Part shown: positions 1-14,720 of the stretch, one piece after another
Numbering within the stretch: the stretch's first letter is position 1
Layout of the letters: every line of letters begins with the position of its first letter
Assembly (NCBI GenBank): GCA_037039925.1
Contig: JAXRKP010000595.1
Coordinates: 198,553 to 262,552 of the forward strand
Direction of reading: 5' to 3'
Source: Doris montereyensis
Taxonomy: Eukaryota > Mollusca > Gastropoda > Nudibranchia > Dorididae
Length of the DNA: 64,000 nt
The notes under the pieces: model-generated
Database searches by the model: none
What the model was told of the DNA's origin: nothing
Seen by the model: only the letters and a program-made list of their open reading frames with translations
Translations under genes and position numbers: made by a program

Positions 1-3000
1 TCCTATGCTCATAGATGACAGTAAAAGAGAAAGATTTGGAATATTGTTTTTGTCTTACAGTTAATCTCAAGTTCATATCCTTAATTAAAATTGTTGAAAT
101 TGTTGCTTTTTGCCTACATCATTTCTCCTATGTTTAAGATTTCCCAGTTACTATAGTATCTAGAGTTTTGATTTTTTAGGACAGTTAGTCCTCATCTCAT
201 AGATGACAGTAAAAAAAAAGATTTGGAATATGTTTTTTATCTTCCAATTAATGTCTAGCTCATATCATGACCATTAATTAAAATTGTTAAAACTGTTGCT
301 TTTTGACTACATCATTTCTCCTATGTTTAAGAATTACCACTTACTAAAGAGATCTAGAGTTCTGATTTTTCTAGGACAGTTAGTCATCAGTCTATAGATG
401 ACAGTAATACAGAAAGATTTGAAATACTGTTTTTCATCTTACAGTTAATTTCAAGCTCTTATCATGACGATTAATTAGAATGGTTAAAATTGTTGGTTTT
501 TGACTACATTATTTCTCCTATGTTTAAAGTTTCCCACTTACTAAAAAGTTCTAGAGGTCTGATTTTTCTAGGACAGTTAGTCTTCAGCTCATAGATGACT
601 GTAAAACATAAAGATTTGGAATAGGTTTTTTTTCTTCCAGTTATTCTCCAGCTCATATCATCACCATTAATTAAAATTGTTGAAATTGTTGGTTTTTGGC
701 TACATCATTTCTCCTATTTTTAAGAATTCCCACTTACTAAAAGGTCAAGAGGTCTGATGTTTCTAGGGATGTTAGTTCTAAGCTCATAGATGATAGTAAA
801 ACAGAAAGATTTGGAATACTGTTTTTCATCTTACAGTTAATCTCAAGTTCATATCATGACCATTAATTAAAATTGTTGAAATTGTTACTTTTTGGCTACA
901 TCATTTCTTCTATGTTTAAAATTTCCCACTTACTAAAAAGGTCTAGAGTTCTGATTTTTGTGGGACAGTTAGTCCTCAGCTCATAGATGACAGTAAAGAG
1001 AAAGATTTGAATATTATTTTTCATCTTACAGTTAATCTCAAGTTCATATTATGACCATTAATTAAAATTGTTAAAATTGTTGGTTTTTGGCTACATTATT
1101 TCTCCTATGTTTAAGATTTCCAACTTACTAAAAAAGGTGTAGGTTTCTGATTTTTCTAGGACAGTTAGTCCTCAGCAAATCAGATGAGAGTAAAAGAGAA
1201 AGATTTGAATTCTGGTTTTCATCTTACAGTTAATTTCAAGCTCATATCATTATCATTAATTAAAATGGTTAAAATTGTTGGTTTTTGGCTACATCATTTC
1301 TCCTATGTTTAAAATTTCCCACTTACTAAAAAGGGCTAGATGTCTGATGTTTCTAGGACAGTTAGTCCTAGGCTCATAGATGACAGTAAAAGAGAAATAT
1401 TTAGAATAATGTTTTTCATCTTACAGTTAATCTCAAGCTCATATCATGACCATTAATTAAAATTGTTGAAATTGTTGCTTTTTGACAGAGGCTACATTAT
1501 TTCTCCTATGTTTAAGATTTCCCACTGATTTCTGAGTTCTGATTTTTTTAGGACAGTTAATCTTCAACTCATAGATATCAATAAAAGAGAAAGATGTGGA
1601 ATGCTGTTTTTCATCTGACAGTTTTAATTTCATGACCATTAATTAAAATGGGTAAAATTTTTGGTTTTTGGTTACATTTTTTCTCCTATGTTTAAAATTT
1701 CCCACTTACTAAAAGGTCTAAAGGTCTGATTTTTCTAGGACATTAGTCCTGAGCTCATAGATGACATTAAAACAGAAAGATTTTGAATATTGTTTTTCAT
1801 TCTTCAGTTAATTTCAAGCTCATGTCATGACCATTAATTAGAATGGTTAAAATTGTTGTTTTTGGGCTACATTATTTCTCCTATATTTAAGATTTCCCAC
1901 TTACTAAAAAGGTCTAGAGTTCTGATTTTTCTAGGACAGTTAGTCCTCAGCTCATAGATGACAGTAAAAGAAACAGATTTGGAATTCTGTTTTTCATCTT
2001 ACAGTTAATCTCAAGCTCATATCATGACCATTAATTAAAATTGTTGAAATTGTTGCTTTTTGGCTACATCATTTCTCCTATGTTTAAAATTTCCCACTTA
2101 CTAAAAAAGGTCTAGAGTTCTGATTTTCTACGGACAGTTAGTCCTCAGCTCATAGATGACAGTAAAAGAGAAAGATTTGGAAGAATGCTTTTCATCTTAC
2201 AATTAATCTCAAGCTCATATCATGACCATTAATTAAAATTATTGAAATTGTTGGTTTTTGGCTACATTTTTCTCCTATGTTTAAAATTTCCCACTTACTA
2301 AAAAGGTCCAGAGTTCTGATTTTCTAGGAGTATTAGTCCTAAGCTCATAGATGACAGTAAAAGAGAAAGATTTGGAATATTGTTTTCATCTTACAGTTAA
2401 TTTCAAGCTCATGTCATGACCACTAATTAAAATGGTTAAAATTGTTGGTTTTTGGCTACATCATTTCTCCTATGTTTAAAATTTCCCACTTACTAAAAAG
2501 GTCTAGAGTTCTGATTTTTCTAGGACAGTTAGTCCTCAGCTCATAGATGACAGTAAAAGAGAAAGATTTAGAATACATTTTTCATCTTACAATTAATCTC
2601 AAGCTCAGATCATGACCATTAATTAAAATTGTTGAAATTGTTGCTTTTTGGCTACATCATTTCTCCTATGTTTAAGATTTCCCACTTACTAAAAGGTCAT
2701 TAGAGTTCTGATTTTTCTAGGACAGTTAGTCCTCAGCTCATAGATGACAGCAAAAGAGAAAAGATTTGAAATACTGTTTTTCATCTTACAGTTAATTTCA
2801 AGCTCATATCATGACCATTAATTAAAATGGTTAAAATTGTTGGTTTTTGGCTACATCATTTCTCCTATGTTTAAGATTTCCCACTTACTAAAAAGGTCTA
2901 GAGTTCTGATTTTTCTAGGACAGTTAGTCCTCAGCTCATAGATGACAGTAAAAGAGAAAGATTTGGAATATTGTTTTTCATCTTAAAGTTAATTTCAAGC

Positions 3001-6000
3001 TCATATCATGACCATTAATTAAAATTGATTAAAATTGTTGGTTTTTGGCTACATTATTTCTTCTATGTTTAAGTTTCCCACTTACTAAAAAGGTCTAGAG
3101 TTCTGATTTTTCTAGGACAGTTAGTCCTCAGCTCATAGATGACAGTAAAAAGAAAGATTTAGAATATTGTTTTTCATCTTACAGTTAATCTCAAGCTCAT
3201 ATTATGACCATTAATTAAAATTGTTGAAATTGTTTGGTTTTTGACTACATCATTTCTCCTATATTTAAGATTTCCCATTTACTAAAAAGGTCTAGAGTTC
3301 TGATTTTTCTAGGGCAGTTAGTCCTAAGCTCATTGATGACGGTAAAAGAAAAATATTTGGATATTGTTTTCATCTTCCAGTTAATCTCAAGCTCATGTCA
3401 TGACCATTAATTAAAATTATTGAAATTGTTACTTTTTGGCTACATCATTTCTCCTACGTTTAAAATTTCCCACTTACTAAAAAGGTCCAGTGATCTGATT
3501 TTTCTAGGACAGTTAGTTAGATTATAGATGACAGTAAAAAGAAAGATTTGGAATATGTTTTTCATCTTACAGTTAATCTCACAGTTCATATCATGACCAT
3601 TAATTAAAATTGTTGAAATTGTTGCTTTTTGGCTACATTATTTCTCCTATGTTTAAGATTTCCCACTTACTAAAAAGGTCTAGAGTTCTGATGTTTTTAA
3701 GGACAGTTAGTCCTCAAACTCATAGATGACAGTAAAAGAGACAGATTTGGAATATTTTTCATCTTACAGTTAATTTCAAGCTCATGTCATGACCATTAAT
3801 TAAAATGGCTAAAATTGTTGGTTTTTGGCTACATTATTTCTCCTATGTTTAATATTTCCCACTTACTAACAATATCTAGAGGTATGAATTTTTTAGGACA
3901 GTTAGTCCTCAGCTCATAGAGGACAGTAAAAGTAAAAGATTTGGAATATGTTTTTCATCTTCAAGTTAATCTGCAGCTCATATCATGACCATTAATTAAA
4001 TTGTTGAAATTGTTGCTTTTTGGCTACATTATTTCTCCTGTGTTTAAATTTCCCATTTACCAAAAAGGTCCAGTGGTCTGATGTTTCTAGGACAGTTAGT
4101 CCTAAGTTGATAGATGACAGTAAAAGAGAAAGATTTGAAGTACTGTTTTTCATCTTACAGTTAATCTCAAGTTCCTGTCATGACCATTAATTAAAATGAT
4201 TGAAATTGTTGGTTTTTGGCTATATTTTTTCACCTATGTTTAAGATTTCCCACTTACTAAAATGGTCTAGAGTTCTGATTTTTAGGATACCTCTCAGATC
4301 ACAGATGAAAAAAGAAAAGATTTAGAATATTTTTTTCATCTTACAGTTAATTTCAAGTTCTTGTCATGACCATTAATTAGAAATTAAAAAAATGTTGGTT
4401 TTTGGCTACATTATTTCTCCTATGTTTAAAGTTTCCCACTTACTAAAAAGGTCTAGATGTCTGATTTTTCTAGGACAGTTAGTCCTCAGCTCATAGATGA
4501 CAGTAAAAAGAGAAAGATTTGGAATTCTGTTTTTCATCTTACAGTTAATTTCAAGCTCATGTCATGACCATTAATTAAAATTGTTGAAATTGTTGGTTTT
4601 TGGCTGCATTTTTTCTCCTATGTTTAAAATTTCCGACTTACTAAACAAGATTAGAGTTCTGATTTTTCTATGACAGTTAGTCCTATGCTCATAGATGACA
4701 GTGGAAGAAGAAAGATTGGGAATTCTTTTTCATCTTACAGTTAATCTCAAGCTCATATCATGACAATGAATTAAAATTGTTGAAATTGTTGATTTTTGGC
4801 TGCATCATTTCTCCTATGTTTAAGATTTCCCATTTACTAAAAAGGTCTAGAGTTCTGATTTTCTAGGACAGTTATTCCTCACTCATAGATGACAGTAAAC
4901 AGAAATATTGTGAATATTATTTTCATCTTACAGTTAATCTCAAGTTCATATCACGACCAATAATTAAAATTGTTGAAATTGTTCCTTTTTGGCTACATCA
5001 TTTCTCCTATGTTTAAAAATTCCCACTTACTAAAAGGTGTAGAGTTCTGATGTTTCTAGGGCAGTTAGTGCTAAGCTCATAGATGACGGTAAAAGAGAAA
5101 TATTTAGGAAAATTGTTTTTCATCTTACAGTTAATCTCAAGCTCAAAACATGACCATTAATTAAAATTGTTGAAATTGTTGCTTTTTGGCTCCATCATTT
5201 CTCCTACGTTTAAAATTTCCCACTGACTAAAAAGGTCCAGTGCTCTGATTTTTCTAGGACAGTTAGTCCTCAGCTCATAGATGACAGTAAAACAGAAAGA
5301 TTTTGAATATTTTTTTTATCTGACAGTTAATCTCAAGCTCATTGTCATGACCATTAATTAAAATTGGTTAAAATTGTTGCTTTTTGGCTACATTATTTCT
5401 TCTATGTTTAAATTTTCCACTTACTAAAAGGTCTATAGTTCTGATTTTTTAAGGACAGTTAGTCCTAAGCTAATAGATGAGAGTAAAAGAGAAATATTTG
5501 GAATATGTTTTTTATCTGACAGTTAATTTCAAGCTCTTGTCATGACCATTAATTAGAATGGTTAAAATTGTTGGTTTTTGGCTACATTATTTCTCCTATG
5601 TTTAAGATTTCCCACTTACTAAAACGGTCTAGAGTTCTGATTTTCTAGGACATTTATTCGTCAGTTCATAGATGACAGTAATACAGAAATATTTTGAACA
5701 CTGTTTTTCCTCTTACTGTTAATCTCAAGTTCATATCATGACCAGTACTTAAAATTGTTGAAATTGTTGCTTTTTGACTACATCATTTCTCCTATGTTTA
5801 AAAATTCCCACTTACTAATGAAGGTCTAGAGTTCTGATTTTTCTAGGACAGTTAGCCCTAAGCTCATAGATGACAGTAAAAGAGAAATATTTCGAATATT
5901 GTTTTCATATTACAGTTAATCTCAAGCTCATATCATGACCATTAAATAAAATTGTTGAAATTGTTGCTTTTTGGCTACATCATTTCTCCTATGTTTAAGA

Positions 6001-9000
6001 ATTTCTCACTTACTAAAAAGGTCCAGTGTTCTCATTTTTCTAGGACAGTTAGTCCTGAGATCATAGATGATAGTAAAAGAGAAAGATTTGGAATACTGTT
6101 TTCATCTTTCAGTTAATCTCAAGCTTATATCATGACCATGAATTAAAATTGTTGAAATTGTTGCTTTTTGGCTACATTATTTCTCCTATGTTTAAGATTT
6201 CCACTTACTAAAAAGGTCTAGAGTTCTGATTTTTCTAGGACAGGTAGTCCTCAGTTCATAGATGACAGTAAAACAGAAAGATTTGGAATAGAGTTTTTCA
6301 TCTTACAGTTAATGTCAAGTTCATATCATGACCATTAATTAAAATTGTTAAAATTGTTGCTTTTTGGCTACATCATTTCTCCTATGTTTAAAATTTTCAC
6401 TTACTAAAGAGGTATAGAGTTCTGATTTTTCTAGGACAGTTAGTCCCAAGAACATAGATGACAGTAAAAGAGAAAGATTTGGAATATTGTTTTTCATCTT
6501 ACAGTTAATCTCAAGCTCATATCATGACCATTAATTAAAATTGTTGAAATTGTTGCTTTTTGGCTACATCATTTCTGCTATGTTTAAGATTTCCCACTTA
6601 CTAAAAAAGGTCTAGAGATCTAATTTTTCTAGGACACTTAGTTTAAAGTAAAAGAGAACAGATGACATTAAGAGAAAAATTTGTTGAAATTGTTGCTTTT
6701 TGGCTGCATTTTTTCTCCTATGTTTAAAATTGTCCACTTACTAAAAAGGTCTAGAGTTCTGATTTTTTCTAGGACAGTTAGTCCTATGCTCATAGATGAC
6801 AGTAAAAGAGAATGATTTGGAAAATTGTTTTTCGTCTGACAGTTAATCTCAATCTCATATCATGACCATTAATTAAAATTGTTGAAATTGTTGCTTTTTG
6901 GCTACATCATTTCTAGTACATTCTAGATTTCACACTTACTAAAAAGGTGTAGCAGTCTGATTTTTCTAGGACAGTTAGTCAGCTCAAAGAGAAAGATTTG
7001 GAATACTGTTTTTCATCTTACAGTTAATTTCATGCTCTTGTCATGACCATTAAGTAGAATTGTTAAAATTGTTTGTTTTTTGGCTACATTATTTCTTCTA
7101 TGTTTAAGATTTCCCACTTACTAAAAGGTCTAACGTTCTGATTTTTCTAGGACAGTTAATCCTCAGCTCTAGATGCCAATAAAAGAAAAGATTTAGAATG
7201 CTGTTTTTCATCTGACAGTTAATTTCAAGGTCATATCATGACCATTAATTAAAATGAATAAATTTTTGGTTTTTGGCTACATTTTTTCTCCTATGTTTAA
7301 AATTTCCCACTTACTAAAAAGGTCTAGAGTTCTGATTTTTCTAGGACAGTTAGTCCTTCAGCTCATAGATGACAGTAAGAGAGAAAGATTTGGAATATTG
7401 TTTTTCATCTTACAGTTAATCTCAAGCTCATATTATTATGACCATTAATTAAAATTGGTTGAAATTGTTGCTTTTTGGCTACATCATTTATCCTATGTTT
7501 AAGATTTCCCACTTACTAAAACAGTCTAGAGTTATGATTTTCTAGGACAGTTAGTCCTCAGCTCATAGATGACAGTAAAAGAGAAAGATTTGGAATACTG
7601 TTTTTCATTTACAGTTAATTTCAAGCTCATGTCATGACCATTAATTAGAATGGTTAAAATTGTAGGTTTTTGGCTACATTATTTCTCCTATGTTTAAGAT
7701 TTCCCACTTACTAAAAGGTCTAGAGTTCTGATTTTTCTAGGACAGTTAGTCCTCAGCTCATTAGATGACAGTAAAAGAGAAAGATTTGGAATATGTTTTT
7801 CATCTTACAGTTAATCTCCAGCTCATATCATGACCATTAATTAAAATTGTTGAAATTGTTGATTTTTGGCTACATCATTTCTCCTATGTTTAAGATTTCC
7901 CACTTACTAAAAAGGTCTAGAGTTCTGATTTTTCTAGGACAGTTATTCCTCAGCTCATAGATGACAGTAAACAGAAATATTTTGGAATACTGTTTTTCAT
8001 CTTACAGTTAATCTCAAGTTAATATCATGACCAATAATTAAAATATTTGAAATTGTTGCTTTTTGACAACATCATTTCTCCTATGTTTAAACATTCCCAC
8101 TTACTAAAAAGGTCTAGAATTCTGATGTTTCTAGGACAGTTAGTCCTAAGCTCATAGATGACGGTAAAAGGAAAGATTTAGAATATTGTTTTCATCTTAC
8201 AGTTAATCTCAAGCTCATATCATGACCATTAATTAAATGTATTAAAATTGTTGTTTTTTGCTACATCATTTCTCCTATGTTTAAAATTTCCCACTTACTA
8301 AAAGGTCTAGAGGTCTGATTTTTCTAGGACAGTTAGTCCTCAGCTCATAGATGACAGTAAAAAGAAAGATTTGGAATATGTTTTTCATCTTACAGTTAAT
8401 CTCAAGCTCATATATTGACCATTATTTAAAATTGTTGAAATTGTTGCTTTTTGGCTACATCATTTCTCCTATGTTTAAAATGTCCCACTTACTACAAAGG
8501 TCCAGTTTTCTGATTTTTCTAGGACAGTTAGTCCTAAGCTTATAAATGACAGTAAAGAGAAAGATTTGGAATGCTGTTTTTCATCTTACAGTTAATTTCA
8601 AGCTCATGTCATGACCATTAATTAGAATGGTTAAAATTGTTGGTTTTTGGCTACATCATTTCTCCTATGTTTAAGATTTCCCACTTACTAAAAAGGTCTA
8701 AGTTCTGATTTTCTAGTACAGTTAGTCCTCAGCTCCTAGATGTCAATAAAAGAGAAAGATTTAGAATGCTGTTTTTCATCTGACAGTTAATTTCAAGGTC
8801 ATATCATGACCAGTAATTAAAATGGATACAATTTTGGGTTTTTTGTTACTTTTTTTTCTCCTATGTTTAAAATTTCCACTTACTAAAAAGGTCTAGAATT
8901 CTGATTTTTCTAGGACAGTTAGTCCTATGCTCATAGATAACAGTAAAGAGAAAGATTTGGAATATTGTTTTTTGTCTTACAGTTAATCTCAAGCTCATAT

Positions 9001-12000
9001 TATTATGACCATGAATTAAAATTGCTGAAATTGTTGCTTTTTGCTGAATCATTTCTTCTATGTTTAAGAATTTCCACCTACTAAAAAAGGTCTAGAGTTC
9101 TAATTTTTCTAGGACAGTTAGTCCTCAGTTCATAGATGACAGTAATACAAGAAGATTTGAAATTGTTTTTACTGTTAATCTCAAGTTCATATTATGAGCA
9201 ACAATTAAAATTGTTGAAATTGTTGCTTTATGGCTACATCATTTCTCCTATGTTTAAGATTTCCACTTACTAAAAAGGTCTAGTTTTTCTAATTTTTCTA
9301 GGACAGTTATTCCTAAGCTCATAGATGACAGTAAAAGAAAAAGATTTGAAATTTGTTTTTCACCTTAGAGTTAATTTCAAGCCGTTGTCATGACCGTTAA
9401 TTAAAATGGTTAAAATTGTAGGTTTTTAGCTACATTATTTCTCCTATGTTTAAAATTTCCCACTTACTAAAAAGGTCTAGAGTTCTGATTTTTCTAGGAC
9501 AGGTAGTCTTCAGCTCATATATGACATCAAAAGAGAAAGATTTGGAATATGTTTTTCATCTTCCAGTTAATCTCCACCTCATATCATGACCATTACTTAA
9601 AATTGTTTAAATTGTTGCTGTTTGGCTACATCATTTCTCCTATGTTTAAGAATTTCCACTTACTAAAGAGGTCTAGAGTTCTGATGTGTCTAGGACAGTT
9701 AGTCCTCAGATCATAGACGACAGTAATACAGAAAGATTTGGAATACTGTTTTTCATCTTACATTTAATTTCCAGCTCTTGTCGACGATTAATTAAAATTG
9801 TTAAAATTGTTGGTTTTTGGCTACATTATTTCTCCTATGTATAAAGTTTGCACTTACTAAAAAGTCTAGAGGTCTGATTTTTTTGACAGGTAGTCCTCTG
9901 CTCATAGATGACAGTAATACAGAAAGATTTGGAGTACTGTTTTTCATCTTACAGTCAATCTCAAGTTCATATCATGACAAATAATTAAAATTGTTTAAAT
10001 TGTTGCTTTTTGGCTACATCATTTCTCCTATGTTTAAAAATTTCAACGTAGTAAAGAGGTCTTGAGTTCTGATGTTTCTAGGGCAGTTAGTCCTAAGATC
10101 ATAGAAGACGGTAAATGAGAAATATTTAGAATATTGTTTTCATCTTACAGTTAATCTCAAGCTCATATCATGACCATTAATGAAAATTGTTAAAATTGAT
10201 GCTTTTTGGCTATATCATTTCTCCGACGTTTAAGATTTCCCACTTACTAAAAAGGAGTAAAGGTCTGATTTTCTAGGACAGTTAGTCCTCGGCTCATAGA
10301 TGACAGTAAAGGAGGAAGATTTGGAATATGTTTTTCATCTTATAGTTAAATGTCACGCGCATATCATGACCATTAATTAAAATTGTTAAAATACTGGTTT
10401 TTTGTCTTACAGTTAATTTCAAACTCTTGTCATTATCATTAATTAAAATGGTTAAAATTGTTGGTTTTTGACTACATTATTTCTGCTATGTTTAAGATTT
10501 CCTACTTACTAAAAAGGTCTAGAGGTCTGATGTTTTCTAGGACAGGTAGTCGTCAGCTCATAGATGACAGTAAAAAACTAATATTTAGAACAATGTTTTT
10601 CATCTTACAGTTAATCTCAAGCTCATATCATGATTATTAATTAAAATTGCTGAAATTGTTTTTTTTTTGGCTACATCATTTCTCCTACGTTTGAAATTTC
10701 CCACTTACTAAAAAGGTCTAGAGTTCTGATCTTTCTAGGGCAGTTAGTCCTAAGCTCATAGATGAAGGAAAAAGATAAATATTTAGAATATTCTTTTCAT
10801 CTTCCAGTTAATATCAAGCTCATTTCATGACCATTAATTAAAATGGGGCAATTTGTTGGTTTTTGGCTACATTTTTTCGCCTATGTTTAAAATATCCCAC
10901 TTACTAAAACGGTGTAGAGGTCTCATTTTTTTCTAGGACAGTTAGTCCTCATCCCATAGATGACAGTAACAGAGAATGATTTGGTATATTGTTTTTTGTC
11001 TTACAGTTAGTTTCAAAGTCATGTCATGACCATTAATTAAAATTTGTAAAATTGTTGGTTTTTGGTTACATTTTTTCTCCTATGTTTAAAATTTCCCACT
11101 GATTAAAAACGCTAGAGTTCTGATTTCTCTAGGGCAGTTAGTCCTCAGTTCATAGTTGACAGTAATACAGAAATATTTTGCAGACTGTTTTTCATCTTAC
11201 AGTTAATCTCATGCTCATATGATGACAATTAATTAAAATTGTTGAAATTGTTGTTTTTTGGCTACATCATTTCTGCTACGTTTAAAATTTCCACTTACTA
11301 AAAATAACCAGTGTTCTGATTTTTCTAGGACAGTTAGCCCTAAGATCATAGATGACAGTAAAAGAGAATGATTTGGAATACTGTTTTTCATCTTATAGTT
11401 AATTTCAAGCTCATGTCATGACCATTAATTAAAATAGGTAAAATAGTTGGTTTTTGGCTACATTTTTTTCTCCTGTTTAAAATTTCCCACTTACTAAAAA
11501 GGTCTAGAGTTCTGATTTTTCTAAGACTGTTATTCCTATGCTCATAGATGACGGTAAAAGAGAAAGATTTGAAATATGTTTTTCATCTTACAGTTAATTT
11601 CAAGCTGATGTCAGGACCATTAATTAAAATAGGTAAAATTGTTGGTTTTTTGGTTACATTTTTCCTATGTTTAAAATTTCCCACTTAATAAAAAGGGTCT
11701 AGAGCTCTGATTTTTCTACAACAGTTAGTCCTATGAACATAGATAACAGTAAAAGAGAAGGATTTGAAATATTGTTTTTTGTCTTACAATTAATCTCAAG
11801 CTCATATCATGACAATTACTTAAAATTGTTAAAATTGTTGCTTTTTGACTACATTATTTCTCCTATGTTTAAGATTTTTAAATTACTAAATTACTAAAAA
11901 GGTCTAGAGTTCTCATTTGTCTAGGACAGGTAGTCCGCAGCTCATACATGACACTAAAATAGAAAGATTTGGAATACTGTTTTTATCTGATAGTTAATTT

Positions 12001-14624
12001 CAAGCTCTTGTCATGATATTAATTAGAATGGTTAAAATTGTTGGTTTTTGACTACATTATTTCTCCTATGTTTAAAATTTCCCACTGAGTAAAAATGACC
12101 AGTGTTCTGATTTTTCTAGGATAGTTAGTCCTAAGATCATAGATGACAGTAAAAGAGAAAGATTTGGAATATTGTTTTTTGTCTTACAGTTAATCTCAAG
12201 CTCATATCATGACCATTAATTAAAATGAGTAAAATTGTTGGTTTTTGGCTACATTTTTTCTCCTATGTTTAAAATTTCCACTTACTAAAAAGGTCTAGAC
12301 TTCTGATTTTTCTAGGACAGTTAGTCCTATGCTCATAGATGACAGTAAAAGAGAAAGATTTGGAATACTGTTTTTGGCTTACAGTTCATCTCAAGCTCAT
12401 ATCATGACCATTAATTAAAATTGTTGAAATTGTTGCTATTTGGCTACATCATTTCTCCTATGTTTAAAATTTCCCACTTACTAAAAAGATCCAGTGTTCT
12501 GATTTTTCTAGGCCAGTTAGTCCTAAGCTCATATATGACAGTAAAAGAGAAAGATTTGGAATGCTGTTTTTCATCTTGCAGTTGATTTCAAGCTCATGTC
12601 ATGACCATTAATCAAAATTGTTGAAATTGTTGCTTTTTGGCTACATTATTTCTCCTACGTTTAAGATTTCCACTTACTAAAAAGGTCTAGAGTTCTGATT
12701 TTTCTAGGATAATTAGTCCGCTGCTCATAGATGACAATAAAAGGAAAGATTTGAAATTTGTTTTTCATCTTACAGTTAATTTCAAGGTCATGTCATGACC
12801 ATTAATTAAAATGGGTAAAATTGTTGGTTTTTGGTTACATTTTTTCTCCTATGTTTAAAATTTCTCACTTACTAAAAAGGCTAATGTTCTGATTTTTCTA
12901 GGACAGTTAGTCCACAGTTCATAGATGACAGTAATACAGAAAGATTTGGAATACTGTTTTTCATTTTACAGTTAATCTCAAGTTCATATCATGACCAATA
13001 ATTAAAATATTTGAAATTGTTGCTTTTTGGCTACATCATTTCTCCTATATTTAAGATTTCCGACTGACTAAACAGGTCTAGAGTTCTGATTTTTCTAGGA
13101 CAGTTAGTCCTAAGCTTATAGATGACAGTAAAGAGCAAGATTTGGAATATTGTTTTTTATCTGACAGTTAATCTCAAGCTCATATCATGACCATTAATTA
13201 AAATTATTAAAATTGTTGCTTTTTGCTACATTATTTCTCCTATGTTTAAGATTTCCCACTTACTAAAAGGTCTAGAGTTCTGATTTTTCTAGTACAGTTA
13301 GTCCTAAGCTCATAGATGACAGTAAAACAGAAAGATTTGGAATATTATTTTTTGTCTTACAGTTAATCTCAAGCTCATATCATGAACATTAATTAAAATT
13401 GTTAAAATTGTTGCTTTTTGGACTACATCATTTCTCCTACGTTTAAAATTTCCCACTCACTAAAAAGGTCTAGAGTTCTGATTTTTCTAGGACAGTTCGT
13501 CCTCAGCTCATAGATGACAGTAAACAGAAATATTTGGAATATTGTTTTTCATCTTACAGTTAATCTCAAGTTCATATCATGACCATTAATTAAAATTGTT
13601 GAAATTGTTGCTTTTTGGCTACATCATTTCTCCTATATTTAAGATTTCCCACTTACTAAAAAGGTCTAGAGGTCTGATTTTTCTAGGACAGTTAGTCCTA
13701 AGCTCATAAATGACAGTAAAAGAGGAAGATTTGGAATATTGTTTTTCATCTTACATTTAATCTCAAGTCATGTCAGGACAATTAATTAAAATTGGTAAAA
13801 TTGTTTGTTTTTGGCTACATTTTTCTCCTATGTTTGAAAATTTCCACTCACTAAAAAGTCTAGAGTTCTGATTTTTCTAGGACAGTTCATCCAATGCTCA
13901 TAGATGACAATAAAGAGAAAGATTTGGAATATTGTTTTTTGTCTTACAGTTAATCTCCAGCTCATATCATGACCATTTATTAAAATTGTTGAAATTGTTG
14001 CTTTTTGGCTACATCATTTCTCCTATGTTTAAAGTTTCCCACTTACTAAAAAGGTCTAGAGTTCTGATTTTTCTAGATGACAGCTCATAGAAACAAAAGA
14101 AAGATTTGGAATACTGTTTTTATCTGGCAGTTAATTTCAAGCTCATGTCATGACCATTAATTAGAATGGTTAAAATTGTTGGTTTTTGGCTACACTATTT
14201 CTCCTATGTTTAAAGTTTCCCACTGACTAAAAAGGTCTAGAGGTCTGGTATTTGTAGGACCGGCAGTCCTCGTTTAGATTTCCCACTTACTAAAAGTTCT
14301 AGCGTTCTGATGTTTCTAAGGCAGTTAGTCCTAAGCTCATAAATGACAGTAAAAGCGAAAGATTTGGAATATTGTTTTTTATCTTACAGTTAATCTCAAG
14401 CTCATATCATGACCATTAATTAAAATTGTTGAAATTGTTGGTTTTTGGCTACATTTGTTCTCCTATGTTTAAAATTTCCCACTTACTAAAAAGGTCTAGA
14501 ATTCTGATGTTTCTAGGACAGTTACTCCTCAGTTCATAGATGACAGTAAAAGAGAAAGATTTGGAATACTGTTTTTCATCTTACAGTTAATCTCAAGCTC
14601 ATATCATGACCATTAATTAAAATT

Positions 14625-14720
14625 AAAATTGTTGGCTAAATTGTTGCTTTTTGGCTACATCTAGAGTTTTTTGTCTAGGATTTAAGATTCAGCTCATACT
14701 TACTAAAAAAAAGATTTGGA
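14625..14720. repeat. Scrambled, shortened satellite monomer
   Basis: Normal monomer order breaks here. GGCTACAT is followed directly by CTAGAGTTTTTTGTCTAGGA, then by TTTAAGATTCAGCTCATACT, then TACTAAAAAAAAGATTTGG. Pieces from different parts of the unit are joined and one unit is much shorter than 196 bp. A related compression lies at about 14076-14100, and a truncated unit at about 14246-14285. Replication slippage or unequal exchange within the array would explain this. Confidence 0.7.

Noticed and set aside
1457..1639. Short minus-strand open frame in the satellite, with similar frames near 8867-9052, 52065-52268 and 57246-57437
   Set aside because: These frames are the same satellite monomer read in one frame. 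They last about one unit, change frame at the next because 196 is not divisible by three, and show no protein-like conservation.
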